Notes: generated from the letters alone by a model not told the origin. A stretch of 64,000 bases of DNA from Leptolyngbyaceae cyanobacterium RM1_1_2 (GCA_012032345.1 JAAUQI010000007.1:48825-112824), one strand, 5' to 3'; counted from the stretch's first letter, positions 36,458 to 46,084 are shown. Made by a program: numbers and translations.

Positions 36458-37885
36458 ATGCTTGACCTGATAAACTCGGTAGCTTACTTAAGTCCGATTT
36501 CTAATCTGTTTTCTGCTGCCTCCCCGGTTTTAGCAGAGACTTCTGAAGCTGAGATTGGCCCCTTGGTACTAGCAGGGGTGCTTGTCAGCCTGATAGCAAT
36601 CTACTTTGCGGCCAAAGTCGGTGGGGAACTGTGTGCCCGCATCAATCTGCCTCCGGTACTGGGAGAACTGGTTGGGGGCGTTGTGGTTGGCGTTTCGGCA
36701 CTCAACCTGATTGTGTTCCCCGAAAGCACTGAAGGCGCTGGTTCGCTGATTACAGACTTTCTACAGATGACGGCTGGCCTCCAGCCTGAGCTGGCCTCCT
36801 CTGTTTTCGCCGCCCAAAGCGAGGTGATTTCAGTTTTGGCGGAGCTGGGGGTGATCATTCTGCTGTTTGAAATTGGTTTGGAATCTGACCTTAAAGAGCT
36901 AATCCGAGTTGGGCCACAGGCGGCGGTTGTGGCGATTGTTGGGGTCGTGGTTCCCTTTGCGGCAGGGACAGCAGGACTGATTGCTTTCTTTGGCATTAGT
37001 ACTATCCCAGCAATCTTTGCCGGGGCGGCTCTGACCGCAACCAGCATCGGCATTACCGCCAAAGTTCTGGCTGAGCTACAGCAGCTCAGCTCCAAAGAAG
37101 GCCAAATTATTATCGGCGCTGCTGTTCTAGACGATGTATTAGGCATCATCGTGCTGGCGGTGGTGGCGAGTCTAGCTAAGACCGGAGAGATTGAGATTCT
37201 CAATGTGGTTTACCTAATTGTTGGAGCCGCTGTCTTTTTGGTCGGGGCTATTTTGGTGGGGCGATTGCTTAGCCCTTTCTTTGTCGGGCTAGTAGATCAG
37301 CTCAAGACCCGAGGGCAGCTCATTATTAGCTCACTGATTTTTGCCTTTGTGCTGGCTTATATTGCTTCGGCAATTCAGCTAGAGGCTATTTTGGGAGCTT
37401 TTGCGGCGGGTTTGATTTTGGCGGAAACGACAAAGCGCCGAGAGCTAGAAGAAAAAATCACGCCGATCGCAGACATGCTGGTGCCGATATTCTTTGTCAC
37501 GGTGGGAGCCAGAACCGATTTGAGCGTGCTTAATCCTGCGGTGCCTAGCAATCGAGAAGGGCTGATTATTGCCTCTTTCCTCATCGTCGTAGCCATCGTG
37601 GGCAAGGTCATCACCGGGTTTGTCGTGTTTGGGCAGCCCGGAATCAATCGTCTGGCAATTGGCATTGGCATGGTGCCTAGAGGAGAAGTTGGTCTGGTGT
37701 TTGCCGGAGTCGGCTCAGCCAGCGGTGCCCTGTCAGAATCTTTGGAAGCCGCCATTATTGTCATGGTGATTCTGACAACCTTCCTGGCCCCGCCGCTGTT
37801 GCGAATTGTCTTCAAGGATGAAGACGAAGCAGACGCTGTCTCAGAGGCGGTTACGGGCAGCGAACTAGAAGAGGCTGAATCTTGA
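36458..37885 (+). CDS. Cation:proton antiporter (CPA2 family)
   Basis: 475 residues with about 12-13 membrane helices. Family features are the conserved LPPVLGELVGGVVVG helix, GLESDLKEL after the ILLFEIGLE helix, the ion-binding Asp in IGAAVLDDVLGIIVLAVVA, and MVPRGEVGLVFAGVG. These proteins exchange Na+ or K+ for protons across the plasma or thylakoid membrane; cyanobacterial homologues include NhaS3/NhaS4. The C-terminal tail is short and acidic, with no RCK/TrkA regulatory domain. Probably monocistronic. Confidence 0.88.
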   Translation: MLDLINSVAYLSPISNLFSAASPVLAETSEAEIGPLVLAGVLVSLIAIYFAAKVGGELCARINLPPVLGELVGGVVVGVSALNLIVFPESTEGAGSLITDFLQMTAGLQPELASSVFAAQSEVISVLAELGVIILLFEIGLESDLKELIRVGPQAAVVAIVGVVVPFAAGTAGLIAFFGISTIPAIFAGAALTATSIGITAKVLAELQQLSSKEGQIIIGAAVLDDVLGIIVLAVVASLAKTGEIEILNVVYLIVGAAVFLVGAILVGRLLSPFFVGLVDQLKTRGQLIISSLIFAFVLAYIASAIQLEAILGAFAAGLILAETTKRRELEEKITPIADMLVPIFFVTVGARTDLSVLNPAVPSNREGLIIASFLIVVAIVGKVITGFVVFGQPGINRLAIGIGMVPRGEVGLVFAGVGSASGALSESLEAAIIVMVILTTFLAPPLLRIVFKDEDEADAVSEAVTGSELEEAES

Positions 37886-37922
37886 TGACACTCTTTTTAG
37901 GGCTTGAAACATCTTCAAATAG

Positions 37923-38150
37923 CTAATGTCTACGTCGCCAGAACCAGCCAAACAGGTCGGGTTCTTTCTGCATTGAGGCCGATGCTTTTTGGTTTTCGGC
38001 GGCGGTTTGATAGTACCACTGACAGTAAGCCGCAAAAGCTTCGCGGTGATCTACCTCTTTGCGAAAATTACGGGCGATTTGCTGGAGTTCAAAAGCCTCG
38101 GCGACAGAGTGAGCTTCAGCAGAATCAAAGGCAGAGAGCGGATTGAACAT
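37923..38150 (-). CDS. Small conserved cyanobacterial protein
   Basis: 75 residues, charged and helical, ending in aromatic/basic LFGWFWRRRH. The middle (QQIARNFRKEVDHREAFAAYCQWYYQTA) looks like a real small-protein family of cyanobacteria, but I cannot name it or give a function. It begins 3 bases after the stop of the YdcF gene on the same strand, supporting a real gene at the end of that operon. Confidence 0.65.
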   Translation of the reverse strand: MFNPLSAFDSAEAHSVAEAFELQQIARNFRKEVDHREAFAAYCQWYYQTAAENQKASASMQKEPDLFGWFWRRRH

Positions 38151-38153
38151 GAT

Positions 38154-38945
38154 CTAGAGCCAGCCCTTGAGACGATACACCCCAATGCCTATGTATTCTT
38201 TGAGGGCGCGAGTGAGATGCTCTAGCTGCTCGGCATCGGGGATTAGGCTCAAGATTGTGCTCTGGGGCGTAGTTGTGGCTTCCTGCTGGGTCTGTTCTGT
38301 CATCACAAAGTCTACGGGAGCTGCAATGGCGTCGATGCCCTGCTTCTTGAAAATTAGCAGCGATCGCGGCATATGAATTGCTGAAGTCACCAGCAAAATT
38401 CGACTGATGCGCTGGGCCTGCAAAATGCGTTTGACATTGACGGCGTTTTCGTAGGTGTTGAGCGAAGTTGGGTCTTCAAAAATAGATTGTTCAGGGACTC
38501 CTAAAGCCACCGCCAGCTGAGCCATGTCGGCTGACTCTGGCGGCCCTCCATCTTTCCAGTCAATCCGTCCGCCGCTGAAAATTAGCACCGGGGCTTTTTT
38601 AGCCAAAAATAGCCTGGCTCCGTAGATGACGCGATCGCCAGCCTCAGAAACTTCGATCCAGGGTCGAGGCGGCGTCGCCGCATAGACGCTGCCCCCCAAG
38701 ACTACAATCGCTTCGGCATTGGGCAACTCGCCAGCAGGCAGATAGCGCCACTCCAGCGATCGCACCAGGCTATCAGACACCCAGCGATTGCCCCCTAGCA
38801 GCAGCAAGAGCAGAGCTATAGCGATCGCCGCCGCCGCCCATCGAGGCCGCCGCCACAGCAAAATCAAAGCCCCCAGCAGCAGCAAACAGGACAGCCCTAA
38901 AGGGTAAACAAACAGCGGCAGCAGCTTAGAGAGAAATATAAACAT
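38154..38945 (-). CDS. YdcF/ElyC-family membrane protein (DUF218)
   Basis: 263 residues. Two N-terminal hydrophobic segments (KLLPLFVYPLGLSCLLLLGALIL and AAIAIALLLLLLGG) are followed by the DUF218 domain from ~75: EAIVVLGGSVY, the Arg/Gly-rich VIYGARLFLAKKAPVLIFSGG, E-rich SLNTYENAVNVKRIL, and LLVTSAIHMPRS. ElyC in E. coli belongs to this family and affects envelope precursor (undecaprenyl-phosphate) metabolism; a similar role here is inference. Its start overlaps the stop of the upstream 109-residue gene by one base (TAATG), giving coupled translation. Confidence 0.88.
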   Translation of the reverse strand: MFIFLSKLLPLFVYPLGLSCLLLLGALILLWRRPRWAAAAIAIALLLLLLGGNRWVSDSLVRSLEWRYLPAGELPNAEAIVVLGGSVYAATPPRPWIEVSEAGDRVIYGARLFLAKKAPVLIFSGGRIDWKDGGPPESADMAQLAVALGVPEQSIFEDPTSLNTYENAVNVKRILQAQRISRILLVTSAIHMPRSLLIFKKQGIDAIAAPVDFVMTEQTQQEATTTPQSTILSLIPDAEQLEHLTRALKEYIGIGVYRLKGWL

Positions 38946-39274
38946 TAGCGGACACGCCTGCGGGACTGCTGGCTGCGCTGAGGTCGCTGACTGCGCTGAG
39001 GTCGCTGGCTGCGCTCAAGGTCGCTTTTGCCAAAGGGCAGGCGCAGGCGGCTAGACCTTTCTTTCAGACGCTCTTGCATCCGCTTTAGCGGACTGTTGCC
39101 CTCTTCTGTCGGCACCCCCCCTGGGGTTTGCCACCAGGCAGACACAATGCCCCCGGCAATGCCGCCCACCGCACCAAAAAGAATGCTGGGCAAAATAGGA
39201 TAGCCTACCATCACCAAAACCAGCAGAAAAGCCAGCCAGATTTTGAGTCCTGAGGGAATAGCCTTGTCAACCAT
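38945..39274 (-). CDS. Small membrane protein with Arg/Gln/Ser-rich tail
   Basis: 109 residues, unrecognised. The N-terminal half has hydrophobic segments (IWLAFLLVLVMVGYPILPSILFG and a Gly-rich GAVGGIAGGIVSAWW) and is probably membrane-bound. The C-terminal half is strongly basic and ends in RSQRPQ repeats, encoded by an 18-base tandem repeat at 38973-39008 plus a partial copy. It lies between the kinase gene (30 bases upstream) and the YdcF gene (1-base overlap), so it belongs to that operon. Confidence 0.7.
   Translation of the reverse strand: MVDKAIPSGLKIWLAFLLVLVMVGYPILPSILFGAVGGIAGGIVSAWWQTPGGVPTEEGNSPLKRMQERLKERSSRLRLPFGKSDLERSQRPQRSQRPQRSQQSRRRVR
38973..39024 (-). repeat. 18-bp tandem repeat in the tail of the small membrane protein gene
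   Basis: Two nearly identical 18-base copies (38973-38990, 38991-39008) and a diverged third part (39009 on) encode the RSQRPQ motif. The unit length keeps the reading frame. Confidence 0.85.
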
Positions 39275-39304
39275 GGCGCGCTCCGAAGTGGCTCTCTGCC
39301 TAGT

Positions 39305-40834
39305 TTAGGCGATCGCCTGGAGCTGAGGAGTCAGATCTCGGGTAGTTTCGATAGTCTTTACATGGGGCTGCTCGGCAGCATCAAAAGGCTCCATAGACTG
39401 CTGGGCCAGAATCTCTGCGGTGGCGTCGGCAATATCGCCTGTGCGCTGCCGCAGTCGCTGCTGCATAACTGCTTCAGGCGTTTCACAGTAGAGAATCTGT
39501 AGCGGTAGCTGACGGGCTATGGCCTGCTCAATCACGGCCTGCCGCGCCGCCTGACGGTCGTATTTGGCATCCAGGATGACCGTGTAGCCCCGCTTTGCCA
39601 AACTCACCCCCAGATTTTGCAGGCGGGCATAGGTTTTTTGGCTCATTTCAGGGGTGTAGATGGCGTCGCTGCCCCGCTCGCTCAGGGGAATGCCCGCTAG
39701 ATGTTTGCGGACAGCGTCAGAGCGCAGATGCACTGCCCCAAGCTGTCGGGCTAGCTGCCGCGCAACCGTGGTTTTGCCAGAGCCTGAAAGCCCTGACATC
39801 ACAAAAATTTGTCCCGCTTGGGGCTGAGCATAGTCCCAGGCCAGACGGTAATAGAGCGCTGCCTTGCGGCTGGCCTGGGCTTTTTCAGTCTCAGAAACAG
39901 CGGCATCATTGAGCAAAAAAGAGGTCACTTTGGCCCGCACGTAAGACTGGCGGCTGGCATAGAGCGGCAAAATTTCCAGCCCTTCCCAATCTCCTGTCTG
40001 CTCCGCGTAGTGATTTAAGAATACCGTGCGCAAATCCCGGCGATCGCCTGCGTCTAAGTCCATAACGATATAGGCAATGTCGAACATGACATCAACAAAT
40101 CGAAACGGCTCGTTGAATTCAATGCAGTCGAACAGGTAGAGCTGATTCTGCCAGAGACAGATGTTATTGAGATGCAGGTCACCGTGGCAGGCCCGAATTC
40201 GGTCTTGATCAATGCGGCGCTGAAACAGAGTCTGCTCCTGCTCAAAGAAGCGATCGCTATAGGCTTGGGTTTGATCAAACTGGGCCTGGGTCTGCGGTCC
40301 ACCAATAAAGCCTGTGGTCTGTTCGTAGTTTTCGTCAATGGCGGCGCGAACTTGAGCCACTTCACCAAAGCTGCGAATGTAGGGGCTGGTCTCGGCCTGA
40401 GCGTGAAACTCAGCTACCGTTAGCGCCAGTCTTTGCAGCAGCGTCTCAGTTAGCTCACCTTGCTCAAACTGCCGACTCAGCAGGGCTGACTGCGGAAACT
40501 GTCGCATTTTGACAGCGTACTCAACCGCTTCTCCCTGACCTAACTGAAAGCGATCGCCGTTTTTGACAATAGGCACGACCTCCAGATAAACAGGTGCCGC
40601 CGCCCGCTGATTCAGCCGCAGTTCTTCCTGACAAAAGTGATGCCGTTTTTCCAGGGTAGAGTAGTCTAAAAAGCCAAAGTTAACGGGCTTCTTGAGCTTG
40701 TAGGCAATCTCTCCGGTCAGCAGTACATAAGAAACATGAGTCTGAACCAGCTCAACTGGAGTTTGCACCGGGTGCGAATAAAACTCCGGCTGCATCATTT
40801 GCTGGATCAGAGGAGGCAAAGCAGCATCAATCAT
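39305..40834 (-). CDS. Bifunctional aminoglycoside-phosphotransferase-like / P-loop kinase protein
   Basis: 509 residues from the Met at 40834 (MIDAALPPLIQQMMQPEFY); the open frame upstream is unlike the family. Residues ~30-330 resemble an aminoglycoside phosphotransferase/choline-kinase fold: catalytic RACHGDLHLNNICLW and metal-binding LFDCIEFNEPFR. Residues ~340-505 are a small P-loop kinase (Walker A GLSGSGKTTVARQLA, LRSDAVRKHLAG, then LDAKYDRQAARQ). Fused proteins of this design are widespread in bacteria but their substrate is not known. It leads the operon with the small membrane protein, YdcF and the 75-residue protein; an intrinsic terminator just upstream (40855-40881) separates it from rplY. 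Confidence 0.85.
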   Translation of the reverse strand: MIDAALPPLIQQMMQPEFYSHPVQTPVELVQTHVSYVLLTGEIAYKLKKPVNFGFLDYSTLEKRHHFCQEELRLNQRAAAPVYLEVVPIVKNGDRFQLGQGEAVEYAVKMRQFPQSALLSRQFEQGELTETLLQRLALTVAEFHAQAETSPYIRSFGEVAQVRAAIDENYEQTTGFIGGPQTQAQFDQTQAYSDRFFEQEQTLFQRRIDQDRIRACHGDLHLNNICLWQNQLYLFDCIEFNEPFRFVDVMFDIAYIVMDLDAGDRRDLRTVFLNHYAEQTGDWEGLEILPLYASRQSYVRAKVTSFLLNDAAVSETEKAQASRKAALYYRLAWDYAQPQAGQIFVMSGLSGSGKTTVARQLARQLGAVHLRSDAVRKHLAGIPLSERGSDAIYTPEMSQKTYARLQNLGVSLAKRGYTVILDAKYDRQAARQAVIEQAIARQLPLQILYCETPEAVMQQRLRQRTGDIADATAEILAQQSMEPFDAAEQPHVKTIETTRDLTPQLQAIA

Positions 40835-40854
40835 AAAGTTAAAAAGCGGGTTAG

Positions 40855-40881
40855 CAAAAAGCCAGGGAGTTTTCCCTGGCT
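40855..40881 (-). terminator. Intrinsic terminator of rplY
   Basis: On the minus strand: AGCCAGGG, loop AAAACT, CCCTGGCT, then TTTTTG. The 8-base perfect stem with a following T run lies ~33 bases past the rplY stop and before the next gene's start at 40834. Confidence 0.8.
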
Positions 40882-40913
40882 CACCTGGTGGGGTCAGTAT
40901 GGCAGACCTGCCT

Positions 40914-41561
40914 TTATTTTGCAGTATCAGCGTTGGCGGCATCGGTCGCTTCCGGCTGAATGACCAGATCAACCAGCTCAGTTTCTGCCTCAGATTCAGC
41001 GCCCACCGTAGGCGACAGCACCGTGACAACTGATTTTTCTAAATCAGCGACAGCAATCACTCCCGCCGGTAGCGTCAGGTCGCTAATGCGTAAAATATCA
41101 CCCACCTGCAGGTTGGATACGTCAATCTCAATGGTTTCAGGAATTGAGCCGGGAGGACACTTGATCGCCAAATCGTTGACCAGCGTATCTAACGTACCGC
41201 CGTCGTTGCTAACGCCTGCAGCCTCGCCTACGTAGCTCAGGGGCACAACAACTTCGACTTCATCCTGAGCCGCGATCGAAAAGAAGCTGACGTGCTCAAT
41301 GATGTTTTTCCAGGGGTGAGTTTGTACTTCTCGCAGCAGCGCTTTGCCACTCCACTTGATATCAGGCACCTCAACCGTTACCAAAGTATTGTTGACAGAA
41401 GCGTAACGCATCAGCGTAGCGGCATCTTTGGCGTTGATCGTCAGCGAAATCGACTCGGCCCCTTTATGACCATAGAGGACGGCTGGCAAACGCCCGTCGC
41501 GTCTAATCGCTTTGGGCTTTTCAGCTAGGTCTCGCGTTTGACACTGAATTGACAGATCCAT
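40914..41561 (-). CDS. rplY: 50S ribosomal protein L25/general stress protein Ctc
   Basis: 215 residues: N-terminal 5S rRNA-binding L25 domain (RRDGRLPAVLYGHKGAESISL, HVSFFSI) and C-terminal TL5/Ctc beta domain (EVVVPLSYVGEAAGVSNDGG, IEIDVSNLQVGDILRISDL), the two-domain form usual outside enterobacteria. It binds 5S rRNA in the large subunit. The C-terminus is acidic. It lies 80 bases downstream of purA on the same strand and ends at a good intrinsic terminator, so purA-rplY may form one transcript. Confidence 0.93.
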   Translation of the reverse strand: MDLSIQCQTRDLAEKPKAIRRDGRLPAVLYGHKGAESISLTINAKDAATLMRYASVNNTLVTVEVPDIKWSGKALLREVQTHPWKNIIEHVSFFSIAAQDEVEVVVPLSYVGEAAGVSNDGGTLDTLVNDLAIKCPPGSIPETIEIDVSNLQVGDILRISDLTLPAGVIAVADLEKSVVTVLSPTVGAESEAETELVDLVIQPEATDAANADTAK

Positions 41562-41641
41562 AGGAATTACTCGTGGTTTCTAAAAATTAAACAGTTTGAG
41601 GGTTTGGTTTACAGTTGGGTCAGCGATCGCGCTAAACGCCC

Positions 41642-42967
41642 CTAAGATGTTCCATTCTCAAATAACAGGGCGCGTTTGGGGCCGTGAATTGGATCTTCCA
41701 CAATAATGGTCTGCTCACGATTCGCCCCTAAAGATACAATAGCGATGGGAACTTCCATTAGCTCTGCCAAAAATTTGAGGTAGGCCAGCGCCTGCTTGGG
41801 CAGGTCTTCAAGGGAGCGACACTGCGCTGTTGACTGCTTCCATCCCGGTAGCGTCTTATAGACTGGCTTAGACTGGGCTATCTGCCTGGCACTGACGGGA
41901 AAGTCCCGGCACTGCTGGCCGCCTAGCTCATAGGCCACACAAACTTGAATTTCGTCTAGCTCATCGAGCACGTCTAGCTTGGTAATAGCTAGACAGTCTA
42001 AACCGTTAATACGCACGGCATAGCGACCAATAACAGCATCAAACCAGCCGCAGCGACGCTTGCGCCCGGTGGTGGTGCCAAACTCTGCCCCGCGATCGCA
42101 TAAGATCTGTCCCATTTCACCGTGTAGCTCGGTCGGGAAAGGCCCTTCCCCTACCCGAGTGGTGTAAGCCTTGGCAACGCCAATCACCCGGTCAATCATA
42201 GTTGGCCCAATGCCTGAGCCAATACAGGCACCGCCCGCCACCGGGTTAGAGGAGGTGACATAGGGATAGGTGCCGTGATCAAGATCCAGCAGCGTACCCT
42301 GTGCCCCTTCAAATAGAATATTCTTGCGCTTTTGAATGGCGTTGTAAATCAGCAGCGAACTGTCCACAATGTGGGGCCGCAGCCGTTGGGCATACCGGGT
42401 ATACTCGTCAAAAACCGCCTGAGGATCTAGAGGAGGGAGGTTGTAAAGCTTTTCTAAGACAATATTTTTATAGCTAATGGCCCACTCCAGCTGCTCTCGA
42501 AACGCTTCGGAGTCCATCAGGTCAACAACTCGCAGCCCAGTTCGCTCAGATTTGTCCGCGTAGGTCGGGCCAATGCCCCGCTTGGTCGTGCCGATCTTTT
42601 GGCTGCCGCGCTTTTCTTCAGCGGCCTGATCAATCATGCGATGGTAGGGCAGCGTCACATGGGCCGTCTCAGAAATAAACAGATTGTCAGTTGAGATGCC
42701 CAACTGCTCTAGCTTGTCTAGCTCTTCGATCAGCGCTTTAGGATCAATGACGGTGCCGCTGCCGATGACGCACTGGGTTTCTGGATACAGAATGCCGGAA
42801 GGCGTCAGGTGTAGCTTAAAGGTCTGATCCTTTACCACAACGGTATGACCCGCGTTGACGCCGCCCTGATAGCGCACAACCACATCTGCTGAATTGCTCA
42901 GCAAATCAGTGATTTTGCCTTTGCCCTCGTCGCCCCATTGGGCACCAATTACGATAACGTTTGCCAA
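41642..42967 (-). CDS. purA: Adenylosuccinate synthetase
   Basis: 441 residues, full length. It has the GTP-binding P-loop WGDEGKGK at the N-terminus, IMP/Mg site [41 protein letters not shown], and the C-terminal guanine site [10 protein letters not shown]. It converts IMP plus aspartate and GTP to adenylosuccinate, the first AMP-specific step of purine biosynthesis. The purH gene of the same pathway lies ~700 bases upstream on the same strand, with an opposite-strand gene between. Confidence 0.95.
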   Translation of the reverse strand: MANVIVIGAQWGDEGKGKITDLLSNSADVVVRYQGGVNAGHTVVVKDQTFKLHLTPSGILYPETQCVIGSGTVIDPKALIEELDKLEQLGISTDNLFISETAHVTLPYHRMIDQAAEEKRGSQKIGTTKRGIGPTYADKSERTGLRVVDLMDSEAFREQLEWAISYKNIVLEKLYNLPPLDPQAVFDEYTRYAQRLRPHIVDSSLLIYNAIQKRKNILFEGAQGTLLDLDHGTYPYVTSSNPVAGGACIGSGIGPTMIDRVIGVAKAYTTRVGEGPFPTELHGEMGQILCDRGAEFGTTTGRKRRCGWFDAVIGRYAVRINGLDCLAITKLDVLDELDEIQVCVAYELGGQQCRDFPVSARQIAQSKPVYKTLPGWKQSTAQCRSLEDLPKQALAYLKFLAELMEVPIAIVSLGANREQTIIVEDPIHGPKRALLFENGTS

Positions 42968-43174
42968 GAGATTTTAGAATCTAGCGTTCACACAAATTAC
43001 CATTATCGGCAACAAAAGCGCTCTTCGTCAACCGATTTGATTATCCTTAATGTTTCTACCTCAGGCTTGCCAGGGCTATTTCAGATATTTTTGTGACGGA
43101 TTGCGGCTTTTTTACCAACCCGCCAAGTGACCGAGCTACAATGCTTGGCGTATTAGCAAAGTTTTTGTATCGTT

Positions 43175-43636
43175 ATGACCCTGACTGCTTATCCTAATGC
43201 TGCTGATCTAACTACCGCAGACTATCTAGTCATTGGCATAGCAACCTGTTACACCAAAGAAGACGGCGAAGTCACTGAAGTAACCATTGCTGAACCTGTG
43301 CCCTCGGCTTATTTAGAAGCTGTCTTAAAGGGGATTCCTACGTCTTATCAAAGTCTGCACGGCACCACTCTAGGCGAAGTGGTAACAGGCGAGATGCCCC
43401 AGATGATTGCAGCAGCCGGGGCTGAAGTGCAGTTTTGTAGTGACTTTGCCGAGCGAGCTTTTGCCGCCGCCCGTACTTATCAGTCGCGTCCCAGCGCTCA
43501 GGTTCTCGTTCCGGTGGGCACCACTCATACAGACGTTAATTATTCCACTGAGAAGAAGCGGATTCTTAATGCCAAGAACATTGTCAGTTCTGAAGACAAT
43601 GTCAAACAGCATGCACACACTCACAAAGTGCTTTAG
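43175..43636 (+). CDS. Conserved cyanobacterial protein of unknown function
   Basis: 153 residues, no membrane segment or signal peptide. The N-terminal part (ADYLVIGIATCYTKEDGEVTEVTIAEPVPSAYLEAV) looks like a small alpha/beta domain. The C-terminus has VPVGTTHTDVNYSTEKKRILNAKN and a His-rich end (QHAHTHKVL). I recall similar proteins across cyanobacteria but cannot assign a function. It is convergent with purH. The two genes end within a 21-base tandem repeat that supplies both stop codons. Confidence 0.75.
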   Translation: MTLTAYPNAADLTTADYLVIGIATCYTKEDGEVTEVTIAEPVPSAYLEAVLKGIPTSYQSLHGTTLGEVVTGEMPQMIAAAGAEVQFCSDFAERAFAAARTYQSRPSAQVLVPVGTTHTDVNYSTEKKRILNAKNIVSSEDNVKQHAHTHKVL

Positions 43637-43672
43637 CTAGTGCAAAAAGTGCTTTAGCTAGTGTAAAAAGTG
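43625..43672. repeat. 21-bp direct tandem repeat between convergent genes
   Basis: Two 21-base copies (43625-43645 and 43646-43666) differing at one base, followed by the first six bases of a third. The stop of the plus-strand gene lies in copy 1 and the stop of purH (minus strand) in copy 2. Confidence 0.9.
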
Positions 43673-45215
43673 GCGAATACCCGTGAGCACCATGATTAAG
43701 CCTAGCTCATTGGCCGCTTTGATCGAGTCTTCGTCTCGGATGCTGCCGCCCGGTTGAATAATGGCCTGAATGCCCGCCGCCGCCGAGCTGCGCACTGAAT
43801 CATCAAAGGGGAAGAAGCCATCACTAGCCAGGGTTGCCCTTTTGCCTGGGTGCCTGCCTGCTCTAGGGCAATTTTAACCGCGCCAACACGGTTCATCTGA
43901 CCGGCACCAATGCCAACTGTGGTGCGATCGCGGGCAATCACAATTGCATTAGATTTGACATGCTTTACCACTCGCCAAGCAAAGAGCAAATCTTCTAAAA
44001 CTGCTGCCGTGGGTTTTTGCTCGGTGACAATCTGCCACTGTGAAGGATCTTCTAAGTAATCATCAGCAGCTTGGGCCAGAAAGCCCCCCGCGATCGCCCG
44101 CACGGTTTGGGCTGGCCCCTGGGTCAGGTTGGGCAGCAGCAGCACCCGCAGATTTTTTTTCTGGGCCAAAATTTCCTGGGCGGGTGCTGAGCAGCCGGGG
44201 GCGACTATGCACTCTAAAAAAGTCTTTGTCAGCGCGGCGGCTGTTTCAAGGTTGATGGGCTGATTCAGCGCCACAATGCCGCCAAAAGCTGAAACAGCGT
44301 CAGCATTAAAGGCTTTCTCGTAAGCTGCTGTCAGGCTCTTGTCCTGAGCTACACCGCAGGGGTTGGTGTGCTTGAGGACAGCCGCCACAGCTCCCTGCTC
44401 TGCTGGAAACTCGGCAATGAGCCGTCGGGCCGCTTCTAAATCGACTAAATTGTTGTAGCTGAGTGCCTTGCCCTGGAGCTTTTCAGCGGCAGCCCAGCCC
44501 TCAGGATGGCTCCTAGTTTGATACCAGCCAGCAGGCTGGTGGGGGTTTTCGCCATAGCGCAAGGGCTGACGCAGGTGACCGCTCAAAGTCAGGCGCTGGG
44601 GGAGCGGCGCTGCTTCGTCTACAGCCTGGGGCAGTTGTGATAGATAAGTGGCGATCGCTGGTCATAAGCTGCTGTATGCCAAAATGCCTGCAGGGCCGCA
44701 GCCTGACGAAACTGAGGGGAGACTTCGCCGCCGTTTTCGCGCATCTGGCTCAGGTACGGCTCATACTGCTGGGGGCGGCAAAGTACTGTCAGGTAAGCCT
44801 GATTTTTGGCAGCGGCGCGAATCAGAGTGGGGCCACCGATATCAATCTGCTCGATTGCTTCGGGCAAAGTCACCTCTGGCTGAGCAACAGTTTGCTCAAA
44901 CGGGTACAGGTTAACCACCACCAGATCAAACGGGCGCATGTGGTTATCTTCTAGGTCTTGCTGGTCTTCAGGCAGAGCGCGACGGGCCAGGATGCCCCCG
45001 TGAATTCTAGGATGCAGCGTTTTGACCCGCCCACCTAATATTTCTGGCGAACCTGTATAGTCAGCTACCTTAGTCACGGGTAAGCCTGCGGCAGTCAGCA
45101 CTTGAGCGGTACCGCCGCTGCTGATCAGCTCAAAGTCAAACTCATTCACCAGAGCCTGAGCCAGCTCAGCCAGTCCAGTTTTGTCTGAGGTGCTTAGCAG
45201 TGCCAGACGCGCCAT
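43658..45215 (-). pseudogene. purH: AICAR transformylase/IMP cyclohydrolase, two frameshifts
   Basis: The N-terminal part (45215 to ~44658) is the IMP cyclohydrolase (MGS-like) domain: LALLSTSDKTGL, GGTAQVLTAAGLPV, GGRVKTLHPRIHGGIL, VVVNLYPFE, and DIGGPTLIRAAAKN. After one missing base beside the HIP1 site at 44651-44658 the frame changes and reads LTLSGHLRQPLRYGENPHQ and the AICAR transformylase domain (LKHTNPCGVA). A second missing base near 43837-43839 (C3, probably C4) leads to [15 protein letters not shown] and [13 protein letters not shown], and the true end GIRHFLH at 43658. The joined product is full length (~520 residues). purH catalyses the last two steps to IMP, so real loss is unlikely in an autotroph; sequence error is favoured. 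Confidence 0.85.
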
Positions 45216-45333
45216 GAATCATTGATTCCTCAAAAGTGCATTACTCAGCATACAGCGCATCTCCTGGCTCCAGGCAGAGAAATCCCCAAGAGTTCGGCAC
45301 TAGGATGAGGATGATGTACAGGCCAACAGGTTT

Positions 45334-46072
45334 ATGACTGATTCATTAAGTATTCAAACTGCAACCGTTGAAACAGACAGCGGCGATGTCAAAATTCCGG
45401 CCTACTTAGCTCAGCCCGAGGGCGTTGGCCCTTTTGCAGTCGTGGTCGTGATTCAGGAAATTTTTGGCGTTAACGCCCATATCCGTGACGTGACAGAGCG
45501 AATTGCCAGAGAAGGCTATATAGCGATCGCCCCGCAAATCTATCACCGCCAGGTGCCTAACTTTGAAGTGGGCTACAGCGATGAGGACATGGCCTTGGGT
45601 CGCCAGTATAAGGACGGTACCAAAGCCGATCAGCTGCTGCAAGATATTCAAGGCGCGATCGCCTATGCCAGAAGTTTGGAGACGGCAAAAGAGAGTGTCG
45701 GCTGTATTGGCTTTTGCTTTGGCGGTCATGTGGCCTATTTAGCGGCGACGCTGCCAGAGGTAGTGGCGACTGCTGATTTCTATGGCGCGGGGGTGACCAC
45801 TATGCAGCCAGGGCGGCAGCAGCCTACCCTGACGCTGACGCCCCAGATTACGGGTACGCTCTACGGCTTCTTTGGCACCGCCGATCCGCTGATCTCAAAT
45901 CAGCAGGTGGACGAAACTGAGGCGGCACTGGTAGAGCACCATATTGACCATCGGATTTTTCGCTATGCGGGGCAACCCACGGTTTTTTCTGCGATCGCGC
46001 GATAGCTACAGTCCCGAGGCGGCGGCGGCGGCTTGGGAGCAGGTCAAAACTTTGTTTGAGGAAAAACTGTAG
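45334..46072 (+). pseudogene. Dienelactone hydrolase family protein, two frameshifts near the end
   Basis: The ORF 45334-46005 shows the family: VVVIQEIFGVNAHIRDVTER, nucleophile Cys in IGFCFGGHVAYLAA, and Asp in FGTADPLIS. Its last ~10 residues are wrong-frame. Restoring one base in the G4 at about 45969-45972 yields the catalytic-His region ATHGFFCDR, and restoring another beside the HIP1 site at 45991-45998 yields RDSYSPEAAAAAWEQVKTLFEEKL with a stop at 46070-46072 (~246 residues). Family members hydrolyse lactones or esters; the substrate here is unknown. Divergent from purH with ~118 bases between. Confidence 0.8.
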
Positions 46073-46084
46073 GCCCTTTTATGA

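Noticed and set aside
36601..37815. Two long minus-strand open frames (200 and 146 codons)
   Set aside because: Both are exact shadows of the antiporter gene; the Thr/Ser/Pro-rich product is an artefact of reading membrane-helix codons backwards.
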